64,000 nt of DNA from Phaeospirillum sp. Lineage in GTDB: Bacteria > Pseudomonadota > Alphaproteobacteria > Rhodospirillales > Magnetospirillaceae. The position numbers were made by a program, and so were the translations under genes. Positions within the stretch are counted from its first letter, which is position 1. Each line of letters starts with the position of its first letter. The notes beneath the pieces were generated by a model. It searched no databases. It was not told the DNA's origin and saw only the letters and a program-made list of their open reading frames with translations. This document shows positions 47,238 to 55,203 of the stretch, in pieces. The stretch covers positions 273,178 to 337,177 of the forward strand of contig JAUSFB010000044.1 in the NCBI GenBank assembly GCA_030651575.1. The letters run 5' to 3'.

Positions 47238-48139
47238 GACTCCCCGCCTGCATCAAGATGGTCGAGGTCGGCCCCCGCGATGGCCTCCAGAACGAGGCCC
47301 TGCCGGTCCCGGTGGCGGTCAAGGTCGCGCTGATCGACCGCTTGACCGCCGCCGGCCTCAAAGCCATTGAATCGGGCAGCTTCGTCAGCCCGAAATGGGT
47401 GCCGCAGATGGCCGCCACCGCTGAAGTGATGGCCGCCATCACCCGCAAACCCGGCGTGTCCTACCCGGTGCTGACTCCCAATATGCAGGGGCTGGAGGCG
47501 GCGCTGGCGGTCAAGGTCGATGAAGTGGCGGTGTTCGCCGCCGCTTCCGAGACGTTTTCGCGCAAGAATATCAATTGTTCCATCGCCGAAAGCCTGGACC
47601 GCTTTGTCCCGGTGGTGGATCGAGCCCGCGCCGAGGGGCTGAGGGTGCGGGGCTATGTCTCCTGCGTGCTGGGCTGCCCCTACGAAGGCGTCATCACCCC
47701 GGCGGCGGTGGTCGAGGTCGCGGGGCGGCTGGCCAGGATGGGCTGCTACGAAGTCTCGCTGGGCGACACCGTCGGCGTCGGCACCCCCGCCCAGGCTCAA
47801 GCCATGATCGAAGCGGTGGCGGCGCGGCTGCCGGTCGAGATGCTGGCGGCCCATTTCCACGACACCTACGGCCAGGCGCTGGCCAATCTGCTGGCGGTGA
47901 TGCAAAAGGGCGTCGCGGTGCTGGACTCCTCCGTGGCCGGCCTGGGCGGCTGTCCCTATGCCAAGGGCGCAGCCGGAAACGTGGCGTCCGAGGACGTGCT
48001 CTATATGTTGAACGGACTGGGCCTCGAAACCGGAGTCGATCTGGACCGGCTGATCGAGGCCGGAACCTTCATCTCGACCACCCTAAACCGCCCCACCGGC
48101 TCCAAGGTGGCGCGAGCCAGAAGCGAACAAAGCCGCTGA
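47234..48139 (+). CDS. liuE: Hydroxymethylglutaryl-CoA lyase
   Basis: A 301-residue TIM-barrel lyase that splits HMG-CoA to acetyl-CoA and acetoacetate, the last step of leucine breakdown. [13 protein letters not shown] (metal and catalytic Arg/Asp), [24 protein letters not shown] and [19 protein letters not shown] (catalytic Cys loop) are all present. The ATG overlaps the liuD stop (ATGA). No 3-ketoacid CoA-transferase gene follows; the operon ends here, about 140 bp before tRNA-Gly. Confidence 0.96.
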
Positions 48140-48279
48140 ATTCGACAAGGCCAGATCCCTCCGTTCCGAAACACACGAAAGGGCGCCGCCGCCTCAGTCT
48201 GGGGTTGCCAACCCACAGCCCTTCCGCCATATTCACGTTTCGTCGGAAGGGTCCGGAAAATGCTGGCCTCACCGTCGGC

Positions 48280-48353
48280 GCGGGTGTAGCTCAATGGTAG
48301 AGCAGAAGCTTCCCAAGCTTACGACGAGGGTTCGATTCCCTTCACCCGCTCCA
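48280..48353 (+). tRNA. tRNA-Gly (anticodon CCC)
   Basis: A 74-nt cloverleaf: acceptor GCGGGTG paired with CACCCGC, D arm GCTC/GAGC, anticodon loop TTCCCAA with anticodon CCC at 48312-48314, T arm GAGGG-TTCGATT-CCCTT, and encoded CCA. It reads GGG codons. The top pair of the anticodon stem is G-A rather than a Watson-Crick pair, and the variable loop has 4 nt. Confidence 0.95.
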
Positions 48354-48514
48354 ACTAAAACACAATAAATCAACGAGTTGGCGCTGATCGAAAGATCGGG
48401 CGTTCTCTCCGTTTGGGGATTTGTAAGTCTGTAAGCGGGAATGAAAGGGAAGCTGGGGGGCGATTGGGGTAGGAGGCCACTTCACTCTTGCCTCAGTGCG
48501 GCGCCGGAACTGCA

Positions 48515-48533
48515 TTGTATTCGGTTGTATTCG
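48515..48533 (+). promoter_or_regulatory. 10-bp-period direct repeat, candidate RHH operator
   Basis: TTGTATTCG occurs at 48515-48523 and again at 48525-48533, exactly one helical turn apart, 17 bp before the ATG of the ribbon-helix-helix fusion gene. Ribbon-helix-helix antitoxins often bind direct or inverted repeats with this phasing to control their own promoter. Confidence 0.4.
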
Positions 48534-48549
48534 CACAAGGCCCCCTGCC

Positions 48550-48930
48550 ATGCAGAAAGATGTGACCATCACCGCCCGCATCGAATCCGATTTATCCGAC
48601 CGGCTGAATCGTCTGGCGAGCGTCCAGGGACGGAGCAAGTCCTGGGTCGTGGGCAAGGCGCTGAAAGCCTATCTCGATGCCGATCTGGCGGATCAATGCG
48701 ACCATATCGTCAAGGATGACCCCACTCTCGCCGCCCGGATCGGCAGCGACATCTTTCCAACCATCCAGGGATTGAGCGATTTCCCCCTGCGCGGTTGTCC
48801 CGGCCGCGTCGATGGCACCCGCGAGTTGGTCCTGGCCGGATTGCCCTGGATCGCCGTTTACGCCGTTACCGACAGCACCATCGTGGTCTTGCGCCTGCTC
48901 CTCGGAGCGCAAGACTATCCATCGGAGTAG
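48550..48930 (+). CDS. Fused remnant of a toxin-antitoxin pair: ParD/CopG-like RHH joined to a truncated ParE-like toxin
   Basis: A 126-residue protein. Residues 1-47 are a ribbon-helix-helix antitoxin DNA-binding domain (VTITARIESDLSDRLNRLA, then GRSKSWVVGKAL). Residues about 52-126 match the rest of a ParE/RelE toxin: DDPTLAARIGSDIF, LSDFPLRGCPGRVDGTREL, PWIAVYAV and VLRLLLGAQDYP. The first strand and helix of the toxin and the toxin-binding tail of the antitoxin are both missing, as if an in-frame deletion joined the two genes of an operon. It probably has no toxin activity but could still bind DNA. A longer upstream frame (48496) is not needed. Confidence 0.75.
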   Translation: MQKDVTITARIESDLSDRLNRLASVQGRSKSWVVGKALKAYLDADLADQCDHIVKDDPTLAARIGSDIFPTIQGLSDFPLRGCPGRVDGTRELVLAGLPWIAVYAVTDSTIVVLRLLLGAQDYPSE

Positions 48931-48936
48931 CTCGGG

Positions 48937-49070
48937 ATGACGGACCACGCAGCCGACCGGATCATGCAGGGCTTGAGCGAGGCTCTCGCCCACGCCACGG
49001 GCCAGATGGTTTCTGACCAGGCACTTCACATTCCCGCCCAGGTGGACGTGTCGGCCATCCGTCACCGGGT
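48937..49070 (+). pseudogene. Truncated HTH-type antitoxin/regulator gene
   Basis: The reading frame starts at ATG 48937 and gives DRIMQGLSEALAHATGQ followed by IPAQVDVSAIRHRV. This matches the N-terminus of HigA-like XRE antitoxins, where the helix-turn-helix itself should follow. Instead the sequence changes to dispersed repeat copy D at 49071, and the frame runs on without meaning to 49185, inside the end of the TetR gene. The HTH is therefore lost. Confidence 0.6.
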
Positions 49071-49108
49071 CGTGAAAGCCAAGCGAACCGAGTTCGCGCT
49101 GGCGACCG
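49071..49108. repeat. Dispersed hairpin repeat, copy D (diverged)
   Basis: GTGAAAGCCAAGCGAAC followed by CGAGTTCGCGC and GCGACCGAGG matches the core and end of the repeats at 28375 and 42636-42831, with a few changes. It sits exactly where the HTH antitoxin gene loses similarity to its family, 21 bp from the TetR stop. Confidence 0.65.
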
Positions 49109-49129
49109 AGGCTGGCGGAACAAATCGCT

Positions 49130-49735
49130 TCAGCGGTTTTGCGGCGCCAAGCCGGTCAGCACCATGTCGGAGTAGGTTGCGATGACCTGTTCCTTGGTCA
49201 GGCGACCATGGGGGCGGAACCAGGTGCAGACGCCGGTCAGCATGGTGAGGATGCCGTAGGCGGCGACGCTGGCGTCGCCGAACCGGAACAGGCCGAGGCT
49301 TTCGCCCTCGCGCAGGATCTGGATCAGGTGGCGTTCGTACTGCCGGCGCAGGGCGACGATTTCCTCGTAGTGATTGGGCTCCAGGCTGCGCAGTTCCGAA
49401 TAGCCGATGAAGACTTCGCGTTTGCGCAAGATGTGATAGGTGACGTGGAAGGCGATGAAGGCCTTTAACCGTTCGACCGGTTCCAGGTGGTCGGTCTCGG
49501 CCCTGATTTCGGCGAATTGGCGGAACAGCTCGTCCATATGGACCTTGATCAGGTCATAGAGGAGGTCTTCCTTGGTGGTAATGTGGTTGTAGAGCGAGCC
49601 CACCTGGATGCCGACCTCCGACGCCAGCTGGCGCAGGCTCATGGCTTCGAAACCATGCTCGTAGATCAATTTCAACCCGGCCTTGCGGATGGCCTCCATG
49701 GTCTTGGGGCCGTGCGAGCCGATGGTGCGGGCCAT
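49130..49735 (-). CDS. TetR/AcrR family transcriptional regulator
   Basis: A 201-residue repressor. The N-terminal HTH is typical: GLKLIYEHGFEAMSLRQLA followed by SEVGIQVGSLYNHITTKEDL. The C-terminal ligand domain (about 85-195) contains EVFIGYSELRSL and resembles TetR regulators of acyl-CoA metabolism. Proximity to the leucine operon, about 1 kb away, makes control of that operon possible but not shown. The ATG at 49735 begins MARTIGSHGPKTMEAI. It is 32 bp upstream of the response regulator 3' end and on the same strand as it. Confidence 0.9.
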   Translation of the reverse strand: MARTIGSHGPKTMEAIRKAGLKLIYEHGFEAMSLRQLASEVGIQVGSLYNHITTKEDLLYDLIKVHMDELFRQFAEIRAETDHLEPVERLKAFIAFHVTYHILRKREVFIGYSELRSLEPNHYEEIVALRRQYERHLIQILREGESLGLFRFGDASVAAYGILTMLTGVCTWFRPHGRLTKEQVIATYSDMVLTGLAPQNR

Positions 49736-49767
49736 TTCAAAGCGTTCCTGTTCAGGGATGGGAGGCG

Positions 49768-50475
49768 TCAGCAGGCGTCGACCGGCGCGGCGAAGACGTA
49801 GCCCACCGAGCGAACCGCGCGGATCGGCAGGCTTTCGCCGGTGGCGGTGTGGACTTTGCGGCGCAGGCGGGCCATCACCGCGTCGATGCTGCGGTCATCG
49901 TAGCCGCCGACCGTCTTGCCCAGCGCGGTGGCGATGGACTCTCGCGCCACTGAAGCCCCCGGCTCCGAGGTCAGGGTCTGGAGCACGCGATATTCGGCAT
50001 TGGTCAGCGTCACCTGATGGCCGCGGGGCGTGATCAGCGACCAACTGGCGGCGTCGAAGCTCCAGGCCCGATGGCCGTCTTCGCGGGGCTCTGTCTTTTC
50101 TTCCGGTATGGTTTCGCGCAGGCGGCGGGCCAGGCTGTGAATCACCGCCTCCAACTCGCGGAACTGCACCGGCTTGACCAGATAGGCGTCGGCTCCGGCG
50201 GTCAGGCCCAGCACCCGGTCGTCGAGCTGGCCGCGCGCGGTCAGCATCACAATGCCGATCTTGGACTTGGGCCGTAGCCGCGCCGCGATGGAAAAGCCGT
50301 CCTCGCCCGGCAGATTGACGTCAAGCACCAGCAGGTCGGGGGTGAAGTTGGGCAGCAGGGTGTCCAGCTCCTCCCCGGAGCCGGCGCGCTGGACCGTCAT
50401 TCCCACCAGGGAAAGGTAGCGGACAATCGAGCCGCACAAATCAGGATCGTCTTCGACAACGATGACGTTGATCAT
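49768..50475 (-). CDS. OmpR-family response regulator
   Basis: A 235-residue two-domain regulator. The receiver has VVEDDPDL, the phospho-acceptor in LLVLDVNLPGEDG (Asp52), MLTARG and the switch lysine in AYLVKPVQ. The C-terminal winged helix (about 140-230) ends RSIDAVMARLRRKV followed by IRAVRSVGYVF. ATG 50475 is used, since the 27-codon upstream extension has no family support. The gene follows the 7TM sensor kinase gene on the same strand with a 61-bp gap, so the two are the likely cognate pair. Confidence 0.93.
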   Translation of the reverse strand: MINVIVVEDDPDLCGSIVRYLSLVGMTVQRAGSGEELDTLLPNFTPDLLVLDVNLPGEDGFSIAARLRPKSKIGIVMLTARGQLDDRVLGLTAGADAYLVKPVQFRELEAVIHSLARRLRETIPEEKTEPREDGHRAWSFDAASWSLITPRGHQVTLTNAEYRVLQTLTSEPGASVARESIATALGKTVGGYDDRSIDAVMARLRRKVHTATGESLPIRAVRSVGYVFAAPVDAC

Positions 50476-50536
50476 GCTGGAGCACCGCCAGAGTAAATAT
50501 TTTGCACTGCATATAATGCATAAGTCATGCCCGGCA

Positions 50537-52990
50537 TCAAGGTGTCGTCCGGTCATTTCCGGGAGAAAGTGCGGTCAGGGGCAGCCAGACGACAAAGCTT
50601 GCGCCCATCCCCGGCCGACTGTCGACGGCGACGCAGCCATTATGAAGGTCGATGATCCGCCTTACGATATAAAGGCCGAGGCCGGCGCCCCGCACCCGGT
50701 CGGCCTTGGTCGAGCGGAAGAACTTCTCGAAGATACGCGGCTGATCGTCCAGGCTGATGCCGGGGCCATGATCGGTGACCCTGACCATGGCGCCTTCCCC
50801 GTCATTGGCGATGGCGACCTCCACCGGCGATCCGGGGGGCGAGAACTTCAGCGCGTTGTCGATCAGGTTGGAAAAGCTGATTCGCAACAAGGTGAGGTCG
50901 GCTTCGATCATGGTCGGCCGGTCGCAGGTCACCGAGAGGGGGTGGTTGGCGGCGAACGGATGCTTGTCGTCGCACAGTTCGGTCAGAAGCTCGCCCAGAT
51001 CCACCTGGGCGACGTTCAGCGATGGAATGTTCGAATCCAGCCGGTCATCCGCCAGGCAGACATCGATCAGATCCGACATCCGCCGAACCGCCCGTCCGAT
51101 CTTGGCGACTTCGTCCACGGCCTCCTCGTTGGACGCGGTGTAGATGCCCAGCAATTGCGATGCCGCCTGGATGATGGCCAGCGGCACGCGGAATTCGTGC
51201 GACACCATGGACAGGAAGTTGCGCTGCTCGCGCATGGCCTGATGACTGGACTCCAGCGCCGCCTCCGACCGGAGATTGGCCAGCCGCAGGGTTTCTTCCA
51301 GCCGTTTGCGGGTGGAGATGTCGTTGAGGCAGATCAGGACGGCGTCCTGGTCGCGATAATTGAAGCGTACCGCCGACAACAGCACCCAACACTGTTCGGC
51401 GGGCATGCGGAGAATCCGCAACTCGGCCCCCAGGACGCATCCCGTCGCTTGCAGCGTCGCCAGGAGCAAGTCGCGTTCATTGATGTCGGCGTAGAAGTCG
51501 CGGGTGTTGAACGCCTCCGTCCGATCGCGGTCCACATTCAGCAGGTCGGCGGCCGGCTGGTTGAGGAACAGGAACTCCCCCCCAGGGAAGCCTGCGGCCA
51601 CCATGGGGAATGGCGCCGCGTCGAGAATGGCGCGGACCTGGCGTTCGCTTTCACGCAGGCGGTCTTCGGCGACCCGGCGCACCGTGATCTCGGCCGCCAG
51701 GGTGGTGTTGGTCTCGGCCAGTTCGGCGGTGCGCAGCGCCACTCGGCGCTCCAGATAACGCTCGGTCCGGCGGGCGGTCTCCAGCCGGGTCGCGTCGATC
51801 CCGGCGGTGCGATGCAGCAGTCCCAGGCTGAGCAGCAGCATGTGGGGTACAGCCGCGGCCTGGGTCAGGGCGTTGACCGCCATGGGGGTGTCGTAGAGGC
51901 CGATGGTTCGCAGCAAGATCAGTCCCAGCGTCGTCATATAGACCAGGATGGCCGCCAGGAAGAACCGGGCCACCCGGTCGCCGCGCCACGACAGGGCGGC
52001 CGCCATATAGGTCGACGGGAGCAGCGACAGCAAGGTGATGGTGTGAATGACCGGCGCCACCAGATAAAAGTGGTCGAAGATGGCACCCGTGGACGACAGG
52101 ATCATCAAAAATCCCGCTGAAACATAGATCCTGTTGATTCTAGGATAGTTATTAGGGAGGCAGAGAACTCTTGCCGTAAATATCAGTCCAAATCCAAAGC
52201 TTACGCCAACGGACAGGCCCGTAATGGTATTTGATATTCCTGGGGAGTTTGGAAAAATATATTGCGTAAGATAGCCGGCAGCCGCCAGATACATGATCTC
52301 CGATGTCGATATATACGCAATATAGTGGATATAGATGACGTCCCGCTTCAATGCGTATTGAAAGAGGGAGAAGAGAATCATGCAGATCAGGCTGCCATTG
52401 ACCAGTCCCAGCAGCAGGGATTCGCTGGCGACGTTCTCGGTAAAGGCGACGTCGGCCCAGATCTGGGCATTGACCGTCATCGTGCTGGCCGATTGGATCC
52501 GGATATAGGCGGTCTGGAGGCCTCCGGCGGGAAAGCGGGGGCTGAACACAAAGCTGCGATGGGCCACCGGGCGGGTGGAGAAGGGAGTCATGTCGCCGGT
52601 CTTGACCACGGCGAAGCCGCCGGCTCCGTCGGGGGAATACAGGCTCACATGGTCGAGATAGGGCATCTTGACGTCGAGGAACCAGCGTTCGCCCGCCGAA
52701 GGCTCGCGCTGAACCTGGAACCGCAGCCAGAATACGGCGCGGTCGTATCCGGCGGTGAGGTTGCCTGGCAGCGCCTGGAAGCGTGCGGCGATCTCGGGGC
52801 GCGCCATGTCTCCGATGGTGAGGGCGCCGGCTTCGTCGCGCAGGAGGTCCATCCGGCCGGCGAGGTCGATCCGCGTGGTGGCGCCATCCAACCGGATCGT
52901 ATCCGCAACCGCTGGAATCGGCGCGGCGGCGGCGATCGCCAGCATGAGCAGTACGGCCAGTCGACCAAGGATGCATGGAGGGATCGCCAT
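50537..52990 (-). CDS. 7TMR-DISM sensor histidine kinase with PAS domain
   Basis: An 817-residue hybrid-type sensor. A signal peptide (about 1-30), a 7TMR-DISMED2 extracellular beta-sandwich (about 35-165, with AVFWLRFQVQ and VSLYSPDGAG), seven membrane helices (about 175-390), a coiled coil, a PAS domain (about 445-565), HisKA with SMVSHEFRVPLAI (His598) and HATPase (IDNALKFSPPG, DHGPGIS, GAGLGLYI). The extracellular domain probably binds a carbohydrate or another small ligand. ATG 52990 with GAGAAA upstream is chosen. A short AT-richer stretch within the membrane region (about 52090-52400) differs from its surroundings. Its partner is probably the regulator at 49768. Confidence 0.9.
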   Translation of the reverse strand: MAIPPCILGRLAVLLMLAIAAAAPIPAVADTIRLDGATTRIDLAGRMDLLRDEAGALTIGDMARPEIAARFQALPGNLTAGYDRAVFWLRFQVQREPSAGERWFLDVKMPYLDHVSLYSPDGAGGFAVVKTGDMTPFSTRPVAHRSFVFSPRFPAGGLQTAYIRIQSASTMTVNAQIWADVAFTENVASESLLLGLVNGSLICMILFSLFQYALKRDVIYIHYIAYISTSEIMYLAAAGYLTQYIFPNSPGISNTITGLSVGVSFGFGLIFTARVLCLPNNYPRINRIYVSAGFLMILSSTGAIFDHFYLVAPVIHTITLLSLLPSTYMAAALSWRGDRVARFFLAAILVYMTTLGLILLRTIGLYDTPMAVNALTQAAAVPHMLLLSLGLLHRTAGIDATRLETARRTERYLERRVALRTAELAETNTTLAAEITVRRVAEDRLRESERQVRAILDAAPFPMVAAGFPGGEFLFLNQPAADLLNVDRDRTEAFNTRDFYADINERDLLLATLQATGCVLGAELRILRMPAEQCWVLLSAVRFNYRDQDAVLICLNDISTRKRLEETLRLANLRSEAALESSHQAMREQRNFLSMVSHEFRVPLAIIQAASQLLGIYTASNEEAVDEVAKIGRAVRRMSDLIDVCLADDRLDSNIPSLNVAQVDLGELLTELCDDKHPFAANHPLSVTCDRPTMIEADLTLLRISFSNLIDNALKFSPPGSPVEVAIANDGEGAMVRVTDHGPGISLDDQPRIFEKFFRSTKADRVRGAGLGLYIVRRIIDLHNGCVAVDSRPGMGASFVVWLPLTALSPGNDRTTP

Positions 52991-53142
52991 TTTCTCGCCT
53001 GGATCTCTCTGGCCATTTCTTCTTCGGTACACCCATCCCCGCCGCCACGCAATCGCTCATGTGACCATGAACGAGGGAGGAACAGTGGATTCGTCGGCTT
53101 AGGTATTGCTTCTTGCGCGCGGCATCCTTATGTCTTGGCATC

Positions 53143-54264
53143 ATGGATACGACCCTTGCCAAAAAGACCCTGATCGGCCTGTCGCGGGCCGATCTGGCCG
53201 CCGAGATGGCCGCCATCGGGGAAAAGCCGTTCCGGGCCAAGCAGCTTTGGCACTGGATGTACAATCGTGGCGAAACGGATTTCGCCGCCATGTCCTCCAT
53301 CTCCAAGGTGATGCAGGCCAAGCTGGCCGAGCATTTCGTGGTGCGCCGCCCCAAGGTCGAGCGCGAGCTGATCTCCACCGACGGCACCCGCAAGTGGTTG
53401 CTGAAGTTCGATGACGGCAACGAGGCCGAGACCGTCTTCATTCCCGATCGGGACGAGGATCGCGGCTCGGTCTGCATCTCGACCCAGGTGGGCTGCACCC
53501 TGACCTGCAAGTTCTGTCATACCGGCACCCAGATGCTGGTGCGCAATCTGTCCTCCGCTGAAATTGTCGGTCAGTTCATGGCCGGACGCGACGCCTATGG
53601 CGAGTGGCCGACCCCCGATGACACCGGCCGCATGCTGTCCAACATCGTGGTGATGGGCATGGGCGAGCCGCTTTACAACTTCGACAATGTCGCCACCGCG
53701 CTGGAAATCCTGATGGATGGCGAGGGGATCGGCATCTCGCGCCGCCGCATCACCTTGTCCACCTCCGGGGTGGTCCCCATGATGAAGCTGTGCGGCGAGC
53801 GGCTGGGAGTCAATCTGGCGGTCAGCCTGCACGCGGTCACCGACGAGGTCCGCGACCGCATCATGCCCATCAACAAGAAGTATCCGTTGAAGGAGCTGAT
53901 TCAGGCCTGTCACGAATATCCCGGAGCATCCAACGCCCGGCGGATCACCTTTGAGTACATCATGCTGAAGGGGGTGAACGATTCCGCCGCCGATGCGCGG
54001 GCGCTGCTGCGGCTGATCAAGGGCTTGCCGGCCAAGTTCAACCTGATCCCGTTCAATCCCTGGCCGGGTTCTGAATTCGAGTCCTCCGATATGAAGGCGG
54101 TCAAGGCCTTTTCCGAGATTTTGCAGGAGGCCGGCTTTGCCGCCCCTATCCGCATGCCGCGCGGCGGCGATATCCTGGCCGCCTGCGGTCAGCTGCGTTC
54201 GGACTCGCTGCGCGAAAAGGCCTCCCGCACCAAGGCCCGCGCGGCCGCTGGCGTCGGGGATTAG
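53143..54264 (+). CDS. rlmN: Dual-specificity RNA methyltransferase RlmN
   Basis: A radical-SAM enzyme that makes 2-methyladenosine at 23S rRNA A2503 and tRNA A37. The 373-residue protein has the cluster motif CTLTCKFC (Cys118, Cys122, Cys125), VVMGMGEPLYNFDNV, the SAM-binding STSGVVPMM and the second catalytic Cys in DILAACGQLR (Cys348). FNPWPGSEFESS is also conserved. ATG 53143 is chosen over the frame start 30 bp upstream, although no strong ribosome binding site is visible. It is divergent from the 7TM kinase gene. Confidence 0.96.
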   Translation: MDTTLAKKTLIGLSRADLAAEMAAIGEKPFRAKQLWHWMYNRGETDFAAMSSISKVMQAKLAEHFVVRRPKVERELISTDGTRKWLLKFDDGNEAETVFIPDRDEDRGSVCISTQVGCTLTCKFCHTGTQMLVRNLSSAEIVGQFMAGRDAYGEWPTPDDTGRMLSNIVVMGMGEPLYNFDNVATALEILMDGEGIGISRRRITLSTSGVVPMMKLCGERLGVNLAVSLHAVTDEVRDRIMPINKKYPLKELIQACHEYPGASNARRITFEYIMLKGVNDSAADARALLRLIKGLPAKFNLIPFNPWPGSEFESSDMKAVKAFSEILQEAGFAAPIRMPRGGDILAACGQLRSDSLREKASRTKARAAAGVGD

Positions 54265-54302
54265 GGTCAATCGACAGTGAAGCGGACAGGATGGGAAATG
54301 GG

Positions 54303-54377
54303 CCACCGATAAACACAGATTCCCGCTGCGCGGGACACAGATGGCAGCATTCTTAATTCATCGGTGTTTATCTGTGG
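54303..54377. repeat. Imperfect inverted repeat of the CCACAGATAAACACAGAT type
   Basis: CCACCGATAAACACAGAT (54303-54320) and, on the other strand, CCACAGATAAACACCGAT (54360-54377) pair over 18 bp with two mismatches. Next to the left arm TCCCGC-TGC-GCGGGA is a second, perfect hairpin. The sequence is AT-richer than its surroundings and lies between rlmN and the coiled-coil gene. Similar words are scattered in many unrelated bacterial genomes. Confidence 0.6.
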
Positions 54378-54461
54378 CTTAAACCTCTATCGGAACGACA
54401 TTCTGAACTGAATTCAGCCGAATTTCCTGAATATCGATACAGCCCAGCATCACGGGGGGGA

Positions 54462-55064
54462 TTACTCCCGGTCGATCCGTTCCAGCACCGGCCAGAATTC
54501 CAGGAACAGGCGCTGCTTGGCCGGGTCGGCTTCGCTGTCGGGGTGGTACATGCGGGCGAAAGCGCGCTTGGCCTCGCGGAATTTCAGGTCGGTGACGGCG
54601 CCGGTCTTGGCGGTGGCCTTGGTGATCTCCAGGGCGTCCTTTTGGATCTCGATGCGGGAATTGGCCAGCCCCAGGGCGCGTTCGGCCTCCGTGGCGCGGG
54701 TTTCGGCGTCCTTGGCGCGGGCTTCGGCCGCAGCCACCAGTTCGACGCTGCGGTCGCGTTCCGCCAGCCGGGCTTCCAGCGCCTCGATGCGGTCGCGGGT
54801 GCGGTCGCGATCCTGGGCGTAATTGTCGATGGTCCGCGCCATGCGCGCGGTGGCGCCGGTGCCGCCGGTCAGGGCTTCCGGCCTGGCGGCGGGGCGTCCC
54901 AGTAGTCGCCATAGCCAGTAGCCCAGGCCGCGCCGGACCGCCTCGACCCGCTGTTCCAGATCGAGAGCGGGGGAGTAATGGCCGCCGCCCTTGGCGCCGG
55001 TGACCTCGAACAGGCGCTCGGCCCTGGCCGCCGCCTCCTTGAGATGGGATTGATCCTCGCTCAT
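54462..55064 (-). CDS. Coiled-coil protein with C-terminal HPD motif (J-domain-like)
   Basis: A 200-residue soluble protein of unknown function. Residues about 76-150 are a charged coiled coil rich in Ala, Glu and Arg. The C-terminal part reads KFREAKRAFARMYHPDSEAD followed by LFLEFWPVLERIDRE. This resembles helix II, the HPD loop (His174-Pro175-Asp176) and helix III of a DnaJ J-domain, though helix I is weak or replaced by the coiled coil. It could stimulate DnaK, but this is an inference from a short motif. The ATG at 55064 has GGGGGGAAGG upstream. Confidence 0.72.
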   Translation of the reverse strand: MSEDQSHLKEAAARAERLFEVTGAKGGGHYSPALDLEQRVEAVRRGLGYWLWRLLGRPAARPEALTGGTGATARMARTIDNYAQDRDRTRDRIEALEARLAERDRSVELVAAAEARAKDAETRATEAERALGLANSRIEIQKDALEITKATAKTGAVTDLKFREAKRAFARMYHPDSEADPAKQRLFLEFWPVLERIDRE

Positions 55065-55203
55065 ATGGCCTTCCCCCCTGGATGCCGCTAGAGTGACTCC
55101 GTCCGTCGGTTGATGGAAGGGGGAAGAGTCACTTGCTCCCGTCGCGGCTTGGCCTATACTGCGCCGCCAATTTCTCCCCCCCCATCACGGAAAGGCGTCT
55201 GCC

